NCBI GenBank assembly: GCA_037957365.1
Contig: JARHVA010002372.1
Location: 2,353,501-2,417,500, forward strand
Direction: 5' to 3'
Length of the DNA stretch: 64,000 nt
Origin: Torreya grandis
Lineage: Eukaryota > Streptophyta > Pinopsida > Cupressales > Taxaceae
The notes beneath the pieces are model-generated. The model had not been told where the DNA came from. It made no database searches and was given only the letters and a program-made list of their open reading frames with translations. This document shows, piece by piece, positions 11,561 through 24,699 of this stretch; position 1 is the stretch's first letter; every line of letters begins with the position of its first letter. Both the position numbers and the translations under genes were made by a program.

Positions 11561-13137
11561 AATTTATTTTTGTTGCATAAATGAAAGTGAAAGTAGAAAT
11601 AAAATTTAGTACAAAGCATAACACACCCCCTCAACTATGAAATAGTGAACCCCCCTGAATGTTACAAATAATGCACACTTAGAGGACATCAGGCACAATT
11701 GAGAAAGAATCTAGAAAAACTAGTGTAAATGTTGAAAAGACATGATTTAAAAGATAATTGAATGTTGGGATTAACTGATAATTCATCCAAAATAATTATA
11801 CATAATGAGAAATCAAGAGAGATAAATTATTTTTTTCAATGTGAGGGTTTTGGCCACTTGCCAAACTAGACCTCACCCTTAGTCTTCGACAAGTGAAGAT
11901 ATAAAGATATTTTAAATTATATATTTTTATATTTAATTAATTCATAACATATTATTTTTATTAAAAAAAATAAAAAAATATCCCTCAAATACAATCCCCA
12001 CTATTTATTATTTTATTAAAAAAATAATAAAAGAAAATCCTTTCTTTTAAAAAAATTAATAATTAACCTCCCCCATCTTACAAAAAAGCTTCCCCCTCTT
12101 TATTAAAAAACATATAATTTCAATATTTATGAATGTTATTAAAAAGGAAGGTAATATAAAAAAATAAAGAAAAATATTGCCTAAACAACCACGTAAGGTA
12201 AAACCACCAACTAAATCAAAAACCATGAATTTGATTCTAAAAGGTGGGTTTATTTTAAAATAGGAGGTGTTCTTATTTTTAGGAACGATGTGAAAAATAA
12301 TAACTTTTAAGATGTGTAAAGTAGTTGGATAGCATTATAGGAGACTAAACCAGTCCAAGACATGGAGGTTGTATTCTTTGAGTTAAGTGATGAAAACTAG
12401 GTTGAATGTTTTCATTCAACTATAAGTTGTAAACCATTGAGGGAGGAGGTGGGTGACGACTAGTGGAGCATGAAAATAAATTGAAACTAACCCAAAAATA
12501 CATGTGATAGTAGACACCAGGTCATAGATAACATGTAGGCCATGTAAGATTCCAACTAGGTCATGGACTATGGTAGAAGTGACTATAAGGCATAGTGAGT
12601 GGAAGCTAGTGCAAATGGAAACAAGGAGGTTTATGTGCCTATAACCTACAAGAGAGGGTCAACACTAAAAAACTTTGATGAAAAAAGAAAGGTCAAATAT
12701 CAATAGTACATTATCACCATAGAGGCCATGTTTCTTACATAATGCAAAAATACTATTTAACCACCAAGAAAACACCTCCACCAAATACCAAAGGTTCCAG
12801 CAATAGAAAAATACCCCTAGAATTTTTTTCATTCACTTTGGGGGATCAAGGGATTTTAAAAAATCCTTATGTTTTTAATATTTCAAAAACATCCTAATTT
12901 TTTTCAAACCCTCTAAAAAATGTGTCACAATATATGCAAATAAACTCTAGATTTTAAAATAAAGCTTACAATAATAAATTCCAAACAAATGATTACCAGG
13001 GTGGCTCTATTACCATATCAAGGTTGAGTCTAGGTTTCATATATTTTTAATTTATAATACAAGTGATTACACAAACCAAGTAGGTGCATACCACAAATTA
13101 GTTAAAAATAAAATGAAACAACAATGTGATAATATTA
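11561..13137. other. Unassigned AT-rich DNA; possible copia 5' region
   Basis: No coding region is recognisable here. On the minus strand near 13,000-13,015 the sequence reads TGGTAATAGAGCCACC, close to the initiator-Met primer-binding site TGGTATCAGAGC. If genuine, the DNA right of it (13,016-13,137) is the end of an LTR, possibly of the copia element, into which E4 inserted. The 1.4-kb distance to gag is long for a copia leader, so the link is tentative. Confidence 0.35.
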
Positions 13138-16100
13138 TGAAACAACCACAATTTTTTCTTTTAAATATTGAGATCCACTTGTGTCTATGATAAAATTCCC
13201 ATGATACTTTATAGAGATCTATTAATACCTTGATGAATATCTTAACCATGTAAGTTTAACCCTTGCACTTGATTGAGGTTAATTAATCTTAAAATATTCC
13301 ATTAGGAAGTTAATTATTCATATTGGATATGAAGATTGAGGTGTATCAATGTACTCTATGTACACTCATAAACTATAACCTGAATATTCCTATTTATAGT
13401 CTTCCTAATAGGAAAATTTAAAAACCTTAATCCTTACTCCAATGACAAGACTAAAAAATATAGCCTATGGTAAGGTTCATCAAGGATAACTTGCTAGTTC
13501 TCAATCAGGAACACTAGACAAGCACCTAGGAGTACAATTACAACCATGTGTTATAAATGTATTTAGGAAATTATATGAAGAGTACTTTGGTTGCATAAAT
13601 TAATTCATAAATTAACCAAATAAAAAATCCAACAATAATAATTAATTCATAAGATATTCCAACAATAATACATTATTAGACCATGTAAACATTTACCAAG
13701 ATCATGACTACAAATAATCTATTGCTATTAGCTTGTGCTCCCTGCCTGATCACTCAATCGTGATCTATAACCTTTGGATCCTAACATAAATAGATTATTT
13801 ACACATACTGATGATATTATTGGTTTATTCATCCATACCACCACTATTACAAAATATCATTTATGAATTTAATATTCATGTTATTATAAAAGTAATAACC
13901 ACTATCCATCATGTTGCCAATAGACATAATTGCCTACCAAGAAAAGGAATATACTTCATTATCCATATATGAATGTGACCTCACTTATTAAAAAAAAACA
14001 TACCTCATATTTATGATAATAAAATATAACATAAGAATCTTATATCAATAATCATACATCATTCAAGACAACCTAGTATTCATGGATTCAATGACAACAT
14101 AGAAAATTGATTCTAAATTAAACAAAACTTAGAGATATTAAAAAAATGAAAATAGTGCTACCTGTTAGGATTATATACTTAAATATATGACTTATGGACT
14201 TTAACCTTAATTAAATCTCCCATTAATATATAGTAATGACAAAAAAGTTTAATAAACCAATATGTCAATAACCTCATGCATGGAATCCAAATATTAACTC
14301 CATCATTTTTATTTATTATATGATAATAGAATATTTGAGCATCACTAAAATTAAGAATATAACATGAGTATTTATTGAATCATATGATTTTATAGACACA
14401 TATTATATCTAGTTTGATTTCCAACATGTTAAATATGATTCCAAATAGAAATCAACATTATGTATTTTGTAGACAACTAAATAGTGCTACCTATCAGGAT
14501 TTTATAGCAATCCTTGACATTTAATGTCCTTTCAAAATATTTTCATTCCCATTACCTTGACATAATAATGAATAATTATTAAATCAACAAATCTTAAAAT
14601 AACCTTATGAAATAAATTATTGACAATAATTGACCACTTAGCCAATCTTATGAACATGCTCAGCTATATGCCTATGATTAAATATTGGCTAGTTGACATA
14701 TCACATAATGATTTGGGCATGATATAAAGGTTGATAGCACACCTCATTAAGTTCAAGAGGAATTAATTCATTATTTAAATAAATTCAATTAAATTAAATT
14801 ACAAAATTATTATCCCCTTTAAGTTAGCATACAAATGATTAAATGAATATTCAATGTATTCTTTTACTTCTAGTGATAACTACACATTTATCCAAGCATA
14901 TAAATATACCAATAGATAACTTGAAACATTTACATCACTTTTTAAAAAGATTAATGGCCTCCATATTTTTAAATCCATAACTAGTTATGTTTAAATAATG
15001 AACTAGAGAATCAACAATAATAAGCTTTCCACAACTTCTAACTTCGATGGTCAATATTATAAAAAAACATTAATATGTCTATTCATAAAGAGAAGATATT
15101 AATTAAAAACAATAAATTTCTAGCCCACTAATGACTAATCGAATAGAAAATGAATAGTTACAATCATCAACTTTACAAAAATCATAATACTTTAACCTTT
15201 CAAACATAAACTAGCTGAAGTTTTTAATTATCCATATTTCTCATAATCATACCAAGATAATATTAAATGACAAATGAAATTAATGTCACAATTAATAACT
15301 AGTAATATAATACATATATATCCGAAGTATTTAATTATCAATATGTTTCCCATATATACATGAATGTGTTACAATTTTGAATGCTTCCTATAACTTTCAT
15401 TAAGATAAATGAATAACTCCTTGAATTGCATAATTACTCAATCTACATTCATTGCTTAAGAAAGGAAATTTACTCTTATAATCTAATTTGAAATAATGAT
15501 AAAAACTACTATAATAAATTCCAATAAGGAATAAAATGAGATAAACAACTCCTTGAAATATATTCAAACAAGGTAGCCAACTACTTATCTATTGCATCAT
15601 TTAAACTTACACTTACAACATCATTTATAATAATACAATATCTTCCACTATATATAGTAATAATATTAAATACATTATCAAAATGATTAAAAAAAACATA
15701 ATACTATTGTAAGTAAACTTCAACATGAAGCATCCACCATTCAAGGATCCAAGCAATGAGAAAGAGAAATCTACAACAAGAGCAAAAATGCATGCCCAGT
15801 CCTATGAGCCCATCCATATGGTGGCCCTAACCACACCATATATTATATCAATGGTGGAATCAAGAATATAGGTTTTATCAATTATTATGAGAATTCAATC
15901 AATTACTTTAATTCATGGTCCAACTTACAACCTCAATCAAAGAAAACCAAAAGAAGACTGACAACACACAACAAGGTTAACCAAAAACCAAAAGAAATCC
16001 AAAAAGAGGCAATTACTCTTGTTCAAAAATAAGTATATACTAATCAATAAATTATTCCTCAAAAAATAATCATACAAGTTCAATGCATCCCATTGGTCAA

Positions 16101-18867
16101 TAATTTGAGCCTCATGGAAATGATTGTAAGCCAAATAAAAAATTATCAACCCACAATGTCAACACTAGGCAATAACTCAAGTATTTAACCCTTTAAAAAA
16201 ATAAGAAATATGCATTCACTATCATAATAATAAATCTCATTTATACCATTTAATTACTTTGTATATTCATGGAATTATTTATACCAATCATAACTCATGA
16301 AGACTAACTTGCAATACTGGGTACTCACTTGAGTCATTGAGTTTAATTGTATGAAATTATCAATAAAAGGAACTAAAATCACTTAAATGGAATAATAAAT
16401 CAATGAATAAGTAAAAAAAAATTATTAAAAGCATCTTTAAAATGTATGAAATATAAAATTAGACTTTGAAAAAGTATGAACAAACATACTAGGCAACTAT
16501 TTAAACCTTTATAAATGCATTCACAAATCACAAAAGTATAATTAGATCTTACAATGTATGCAATAAAATCAGCCATATAATGTATTTTTCAAGCCATGAT
16601 ATTCATATGAAAAATCATAAATTATTATTTAATAACTACAATCCTTCAAAGATATATTTTTATCCATTGTAATGCATGCAAACAATTTGCCAAACAATTG
16701 TCATGCAACCTTCACAAGGTTTGGAAATTATTCATACATATATATTTCGATCCATAAATTTTTATATGGACATTTTGTCAAATAATTATCATGTAACATT
16801 CACAAGGTTTTGAAATTAGTAATACAAATATATATTTCTAGTCATAGTTTTGTATGTGGACATTTTGTTAAATAGTTGGCATGTAACATTCACAAGGTTT
16901 TGAAATTAGTCATAAAAATATATATTTCTAGCCATAGTTTTGTATCTAGACATTTTGTCAAATAGTTGACATGTAACCTTAAAAAGGTTTGTAAATTAGT
17001 CATATAGATATATATTTCTATCCATACTTTTGTATGTGGACATTTTATAAACTAGTTGGCATGTAACTTTCACAAAGTTTGGAAATTAGTCATACAAATA
17101 TATATTTCTAGCCATAGTTTTGTATGTGGAAATTCTGTCAAATATTTGACATGTAATCTTATCAAGTATGAAAAGGAAAAAATAAAACCCTTAAAGTGTA
17201 TAATTTCAACCATAGTTTTGGTATGAGAGGGAAGCCATACAACCTTTTATTCAAAAATGAAGGTATGGACAACCATTTAAGGTATAAACAAGGTTTTATT
17301 ATGAGATAATAATCAATGGAATGTGTATTTATATCCATGGTATTCAAGGTTTAAATCCACCATTTAAAATTATTTTCAACACAGCCATATGACTAATATA
17401 TCCATCACTTTAATGTAATAAAACTCAGACCATAAAATAATAAGATTGTGCCATTCAAGACTATAGTATTTCCATGGTTTTTAGAGTGATAAAACAACCA
17501 TACAATGTTTATTTTTCAACCATGGTTTTATGCATAAAACTAGTCCCTTAAATGGAATAAATTATACCAAGTAAACATATAAGCATTTTTAATTTACTCC
17601 TTATCTGATAAAGAGTTTTTATGGCCTACAATGGCTACATTTTCATTTTTACAAACATCTTCCTTCCTCTCCATTCCATACCAAGCTAAAATAAAGAAAA
17701 ATAATGCTAAGTGTGTGGCTTTATATCCAATATTTTCTCCAAGAGGTAAAAATAATATGTCATTCTTTCCATGGCTTCCCTTCCTTGACAAAATTCCTCA
17801 CAGTGAAAAAAATATGCCATCCTCCTTCCATGATAAAAAAATACTAAGTCCCAAAAACTCCTCCTTGGCCAAAATGCACAACTCTTTTTATCCCACTTGC
17901 ATATGAATTAAAAAAATGTGTCCTCCTTAACATGCATGATCCCTCCATTTTTCCTTTTTCTACTTGCCCATGCCTTTTCTAAAAATGTGACACACTCATC
18001 CTTGAGAGTATTAATTACTTAATTTTCCCCTTATCTCCAAAAAATCCTTACTCCAAGACCCAACTACACTTTCATATTTTTTTAACATAGGTTAAGATCT
18101 TAGGTTTTAATAAAATGGCATGGTAGGATTTTTAATTTAAATAATTTAATTTAATTTTTTTTATTTTTTGTTTTCAAAATTAATTTAAATTAACATTTAA
18201 CCCACATAAATAATAATCATGGCCTAAGTTTAAGGCAAATTCCTAAGGGTAAACAACCAAGACCACTGAGGGGCCCAATGAATGAGGGTGTTTAAATCCC
18301 CCACACAATATTTAGTAAAAATTAACAAGACGTAACCAACATAAAAAGTGGCCAAAAATAAAACAATCCAAAAGATTAAGATGGAAAACACCAATCAAGA
18401 ACATAATAATAATCAGGAAGATGACTATAAAAAAAAACAAACTTGACCAATGGCTTAGAATCTAACATAACCCAATATTAACTATCAATGTCAATCTTGA
18501 CTTACTCATAATTTTACCTATCATTATCCCAGCTATTTAAGTCCACTATTGGGCCTAGCTCAGTAACCTATTCCTACATCCACATAAGGGGCATCAATGG
18601 CACTTTAACAAGGTACAATTACCAATAATAAATAAAAATTAAATCTAAGCTAAGTAGTATATAATCATGATTAGAATAAATAAGTACAATTATCTTCTAC
18701 AATGATAATAATCCAGAATCATACTAGTTATTAATTTGATCAACATGGTATATAAACTAGAATAACATTTGCATTACATAATCCAATGTTAGCCAAATTT
18801 AAGAAAAACATGTTATAAAAAGTCTCACAACAAATTCTGCAACATGTCATAAATTTGGGTCATGACA
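13138..18867 (-). repeat. E4 3' LTR (left copy, uninterrupted), about 5.7 kb
   Basis: The copy begins TGAAAC at 13,138 and ends GACA at 18,867, so on the minus strand it runs TGTCATGACCC... to ...TTTCA. The first 2.5 kb align with the split right copy. The part from about 15,640 to 18,867 has no partner in the window; its right limit is set by the TG/CA terminus and the adjoining polypurine tract. It contains a tandem array of about 90-bp units (16,630-17,165). Short open frames at 17,162-17,347 and 17,594-17,906 look like chance. Confidence 0.75.
16630..17165 (+). repeat. Tandem array, unit about 90 bp, roughly six copies
   Basis: The phrase GGACATTTTGTCAAATA recurs near 16,769, 16,858, 16,948, 17,038 and 17,128. 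Each copy is followed by CATGTAAC, CACAAGGTTT, then ATATATATTTCTAG and CATAGTTTTGTATG. Spacing is 89-90 bases. The array lies inside the LTR of E4. Confidence 0.85.
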
Positions 18868-18886
18868 TCTTCCCCCTTTTAAAGAG
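18868..18886 (-). other. E4 polypurine tract
   Basis: On the minus strand the sequence reads TTTAAAAGGGGGAAGA immediately before the LTR start TGTCATGACCC. This is a classic plus-strand priming site directly abutting an LTR. Confidence 0.75.
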
Positions 18887-21800
18887 GAGTTATCTCGGTG
18901 ACTACTCAAATAACCAAGCAATAATATCATCTTAAAGTTGCTTGACTTACCAAGTAGAATTTTTTCACAACATTTTTAATTATCCATGGGGAGAATAATC
19001 CGCTTTACCTTGTTGGAATTTCAATTATTAAAACAACCACTTATTTCTTTAATTCAGGCCAAAATAGTGTTTTTTCAATTTATGTGTCATATTTGTGACA
19101 CTAAAATGAATAGGATGGGATGTAACACATACATTTATTAACATAATATACATTTCTAAATTTGGTTACATAGTTTATGTTTTTATAACTTAAAAGGCTA
19201 ACAATTATCCATCATAAATTTGTTAAACTTAATTTAAGCAGTGTATACCATCCAAACATGCCCTTACCTTAGCATAAATTATTAAAAACCTACTATTTTT
19301 AACACAAAACTTCTGAAATTAACTATTTCTAGCCATTTGTGAGGGATTTCAATTTAAAACATTTTGGGAACATAAGTGTTCCAAGTTGTAATGATTAAAC
19401 TATAACTGAACATGCTTTCCAACTAGAGTGTTATCAACACTTCCAATCATGGATTACAACCATTGGATTTGGCAAGGATAAAAATGTTTAAAAATTTTCA
19501 ATTTAGTTATTTAACTCAAAATTAGAATTTTGAGCACAAAATAATTTTGATGCTATTAGTTTTCTCATATTGTAAGGAGGTGTTGCCACACATAACCCTA
19601 TAACTTTAGGAAATTAATTACAATAATCATATTTTCAACAAAATACTAAATCTAAAGTAGAATTATTTGATAATACACATTATACCTTGTTCTTAATCAC
19701 ATCAAAATTCATCACATAATTTCATAAAAATAAAGTAAATCATATCATTATGGTTACTTCTCTTTCAATCATTAACCTTCATGAGTTAGTGTAGCATCTC
19801 ACACCAACCACACTAAACATATAACAAGCCATTCCAAACATTCACGTGCAACCCCAAGGTTTCCAACATGTTCTCCCTTTATTGTGAGCTCATGATGGTG
19901 TAGGGATACCAATTCAACCATCTAATAATTAGCCATCTAAGAGTATTCACCCAAATTTTATTTATATTTCAAATACTTAGGTGGGTACTTAAGATTTTTA
20001 ACACTTCCTCATCAAGACTTCAAGTTGATATTTCTAATATTAAATAATCATACATTCTATTCACGATTTTAAATAAATTATAAATATTAATTATATGATA
20101 TCCCTTTATGGTATACACAAAAATTAATACCTTATCCATAACATTTTTTCATGTATAGGCCAATATATGCATGTGTTTCAGCAAGTATATCCTTGTTAAT
20201 TATGCACAAAATTCCAACCTGTAGGACCAAGTAGTGTTTCATAAGCACTCACTTCAACTTCATATTACATCATGGCTGCAAATCAGCCAACCAAACTGGC
20301 ATATGCAACCAACAAGCATAAATATTTATGTATATATACTAGCCAAATGTTACTTCATAAAAGCTTACCTTTACACCATCTAAGGGTGATTTAGCCTAAA
20401 AAATAACCTTTCCTAATCAATAAGCAACATATTATTATTAATATATTTTACTTACCTTAATACTAATCATCACAAGAGTGTCATATTGGCTCAAATTTTT
20501 TACATTTGAGTTTTTATCCAAATCCAATTATACAAAAAATCATAATATTCAATTTTCAATAGCCAAATATCATTTTATTTTTGTATTTAGCACACTTTTT
20601 ATCATTCTTCAATAAAAATCATTCAAAACCACAATGTTTTTTTGATTGAATGAAGTTTAAAACATAAATCATGACAACTTCTTCCTTGCTGAAATCATGA
20701 CAAAAAACATGTCATCACAGGTTTTATGACTAAAACATGGCTTCTAGTAATAAGAACATTTACACACATTCCAACATAGCTCCCAAAACCATCTATTACA
20801 CATAATAGGTGTGAAAATACCATAGTAAAAGGTATCCAAAAACCTATTAATCTACCAACATGTCCCTTCATATTTTCATAATATAATGAACACATAAGGT
20901 AAGCCTTAACATGACTTGCTAAGGTATCACCAACTGCATAAACTACGTAATGAGAATGTTGGACTTAATAAGCTCCAATTTTTTTTAATCTTATGATGGT
21001 TAACCAAGACCATCATTTCAAACAATATATTCATCTTTAGGGATATTATGTGTCCCCTTTTCCCAAGAAAGGGTGCATTCCCAAAAATCCCATTATTCTA
21101 TATCCATGCATATGAGAAGGTTACCAATAATTATACATGTCTCATATATTAGATGTCTTACGATGATTATTCATAAAAAACATATCCCTAACATTTCTAA
21201 CTTACCCAAACAATTCCTTCATATTCACCCCACTAGGCCCTCTAGAATTGAGTCACACCCTTAGACCTCCTAAATATACCATAACCTAGGATCAAAAGAT
21301 GGCTATTCCATGTAAGTCATCAATGGTACCAAAGCATTCTTTCTTTTTTTCCAACAATAATATTTTATCACTATTATTCTAAGTGACTTATTCCAACAAG
21401 TCAATGGTTCACTATTGATGCTTGTTTTTATGCAGCATAGCTTTGGGAAAGGGTTGACTTAGTCAAAGCTCAAGGTGAATATAAAAAATGATTCACATAC
21501 TTATTAACTTTCAACATTTTTAAGTCAAATTATAGAATATTGATCTCCTCAACTCAAAAGAGGGTAAATAATTATAGAAAAATCAAGATTTGATTCAATT
21601 CAAGATGATCCTTCATAAGTGGAGATCCCAATCTTTGATTATTTACTCAAGTAAATTAGATACTCTCACCCCAATTTTCACTCAATGTTTAATCAAATCC
21701 CTTAATCTTTTGAATTCCACAACATCTTAATCATATAATGATGGCTTGCCCATACAAGTCAACAATATATATTGAACATTATTTCCTTCTAAGAGTGAAG

Positions 21801-22250
21801 TTCTTATTACTAAACTCTTATTTACTTGACCATAAAATTCAATAATCAACAAGTGATGCTTTCCCTAATGCAACTCGACTTTGGGAAGGGCTAACCTAAC
21901 CAAGAATATGGGTAGGTATCATAGTGTTATCATATAAAATTATGTATTTACACACATACATTAATTTCAATAAATGTAATAATTTATAGCACCTTAATTT
22001 TATATAAAAAAGCATCATCTTATTCAAATCAATAAGTTAAGGGCCTTTATAAAATCATATCATAGCCCTATTCAAATAAAACAATTCATTAGTTCCATAT
22101 TAGAAAAAAATTCTTATCATAAAGATTCTTGGAGATGTAGTTGGACAAAATCCAATGGTAAGTACAACATGGTTCAATTTCAAAGAAAACTAATGATTAT
22201 ATTATTTTGCAATAGTGAAGATTAATATTTTCCTCTAAAATTATCTAGAG
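18887..22250 (-). other. E4 internal region, non-coding
   Basis: This is 3.4 kb of AT-rich DNA with only chance-size open frames. A weak internal duplication of about 65 bases pairs 21,417-21,482 with 21,850-21,915. I see nothing resembling gag, protease, RT or integrase on either strand. Confidence 0.65.
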
Positions 22251-22269
22251 CATAGGCTATGATATCAAA
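22251..22269 (-). other. E4 primer-binding site
   Basis: Immediately left of the right LTR, the minus strand continues from ...TTTCA into TTTGATATCA and then a GCC-containing stretch. This is a decayed version of the initiator-Met site TGGTATCAGAGCC, at the expected distance of two bases from the LTR end. Confidence 0.65.
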
Positions 22270-23380
22270 TGAAATAAGCCCAATTTTTTTATTTTAAATA
22301 CTGAGATCCACTTGTGTCTATGATAAAAGTCCCATGGAACTCAAGATAAACAATCTCTCAGTAGCTTGATGAATATCATAACTATGTTAGGTCAACCCAA
22401 TTTCTTATTTTAGGTTAATAAATCTTAAAGGATTCCATTAGGAAGTTGATTATTCATAATATGAAGATTGGGGTGTATCAATGTATGCCATGTACACACA
22501 TAAAATCTAAAATAAATATTCCTCTTTTTGTTCTTTCGAATAGGACCATTTAAAAACCTTAATCCTTACTCAAGTTCCAAGGATGAAATAATATGGTGTA
22601 TGTGAAGATTCATCAAGGACAACTTGCTAGTTCTCAATCAAGAACACTAGACAAGCACCTAGGAGTATAACTATAACCATGGGTTAGAAATGTATTCAAT
22701 CAATCATATGAAGGGTAGTTTGGCTACATAATTTAATGCATCAATTAAACAAATAAAATTTCTAACAATAATGATTGATTCATAATTTATTCCAAAAATA
22801 ATACATTATTATACCATGTAAACATTTGTGAAGATCATAGCTACAAATAATCTATTGCTATCAGCATGTGCTACCCACTTGATTACTCAATTATGATCTA
22901 TAACCTTGGGATCCTAGCATAAATAGATTATTTACACATATCAATGATATTATTGGTTTATTAATCCATATAAACACTATTCCAAAACATCATTTATGAA
23001 TTTAAATATTCATGTTATTATAAAGGTAATAACCACTATCCACCATTTTGCTAATAGACATAATTTCCTACAAAATAAAGGATGATAATTCATTATCCAC
23101 ATAGGAGTGTGAGATCACTTATTTACACAAAAAAATACCTCATATTTATATTCATATAAGATAATAGAATTATCTTATTATAATGATCATACATCATTTA
23201 AGACAATCTAGTATTCATGGATTCAATTCCAATATATGAATCAATTCTAAATTAAAACAAAATGTAGAGATGTTACAACAATGAAAATGGTGCTACCTGT
23301 CAAGATTATATAATTAAATTTTTGAATTATGGGTCCTTACACCATATTACATCTCTAAATAATAAATATTAATTATTATT
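22270..23380 (-). repeat. E4 5' LTR, first piece
   Basis: This aligns with the left LTR from 13,138, including GAGATCCACTTGTGTCTATGA, CTTGATGAATATC and GACAAGCACCTAGGAGT. The match stops at 23,380, where the terminus of E2 (TGCTCTGATT) starts. Confidence 0.88.
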
Positions 23381-24699
23381 TGCTCTGATTTGCTCCTTCT
23401 CATGAAATGCCCATGATATTGGTCATTCCTTGAAAGGGGGAAGGTGGGGACAACTATAGAATTTTGTCTTCCATTTTAGGATTGGTTTAGGATCAGCCTA
23501 TGGCATGGATATAGGTATTAGACCTAATAAATGGAGTCTACACTAATAGTCTCTAAGAGATACACTATCACCACCAAAATTTTAATCCAATGTCTTTTAC
23601 ACAAGCCAAATATTTTTATGGTAACTTGAGTATTGGTATTATTATTTACAAACACAAGGGGAAAGCGTAGTTTAATTACACAAAACTAAAACAAAAGAGA
23701 TGGAAGGGTAATGAAAAAAGGGGAGCCTTTAGGTATAAAACAAACTTAATGCATTGGTCATTGAACCAAGTGACTCTTCCATAATTACACCACTGTAGAT
23801 TGAGTTTCACTAAATTTATACCTATAAGAACATATAGTGGGAGGAATTTGAGTGAAATGGGAGTATGTCTTCAATGTGATCTCTCATTAATGATGAGTGC
23901 TAGGGATTTATTATTTAAAACACATAAACATCATATGATATTTTGTAGATTGAAAGAAAAATTATCAACACTACTAAAAGGGAAATGAAAAAACTTCACA
24001 CAATGATTATAATAGCTAAGCACATCATAACCATGGCATAAGTAAAATAGTAAAGTGTTAATTCAATTAACCTAGCATTGATGATCATTCAAACATGAAG
24101 CTAAAAGAAAACTAAAACATAGAACATACCCTCTTATAGAAGACATTGATTTTATTTGTTAAAAGAGTAAGTGTTATTACAATAATCGATCTGGGCTGAT
24201 TTTATAGTCTGAAGTGATGAAGGAAAAGTAGGTGAAGTCTTGGCTATAATATAATAACACTTTTGAACAATTTGGGTCGACCTTATAGTATAATACGTAT
24301 ATTTACTATATAGATAAGGATGGGGCTCACCTCTAAGTAGCATGAGTATCCCATATTGGTTCATGATGGATACTCATTATAGTTACAACCATATTTCAAA
24401 ATTTAAACAAAACAGTCCTTACGAACCTATAATAGATCTACAAGTGACTAATAGTTAGAATGAGGAGGTGGCTAAGAAGGACTAAATACTAATTTATTTA
24501 ACTAAGAACTTTTAGCTTATAATATGATCATGATGATGTCAAATCCATTTTATAGATTAGAAAGGTTCATTGGGGAATCCTTAAATATCACCTTGACCTA
24601 AGATGCTAGTCTCTAAGAGACTTGGAAGGGTGTTTTCATTGATGCTTGGACTGTGATGACCTATCTAATGCTTATCATGGACTGAGTTGATAGATCAAA

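Noticed and set aside
16630..17165. Possible CRISPR-like array
   Set aside because: Units of 90 bases are contiguous variants with no distinct spacers. It is an ordinary tandem repeat in a plant LTR.
17631..17906. Plus-strand open frame of 91 codons
   Set aside because: Low-complexity Ser/Lys-rich product inside the LTR of E4, overlapped by an antisense frame of similar length. Chance is likely.
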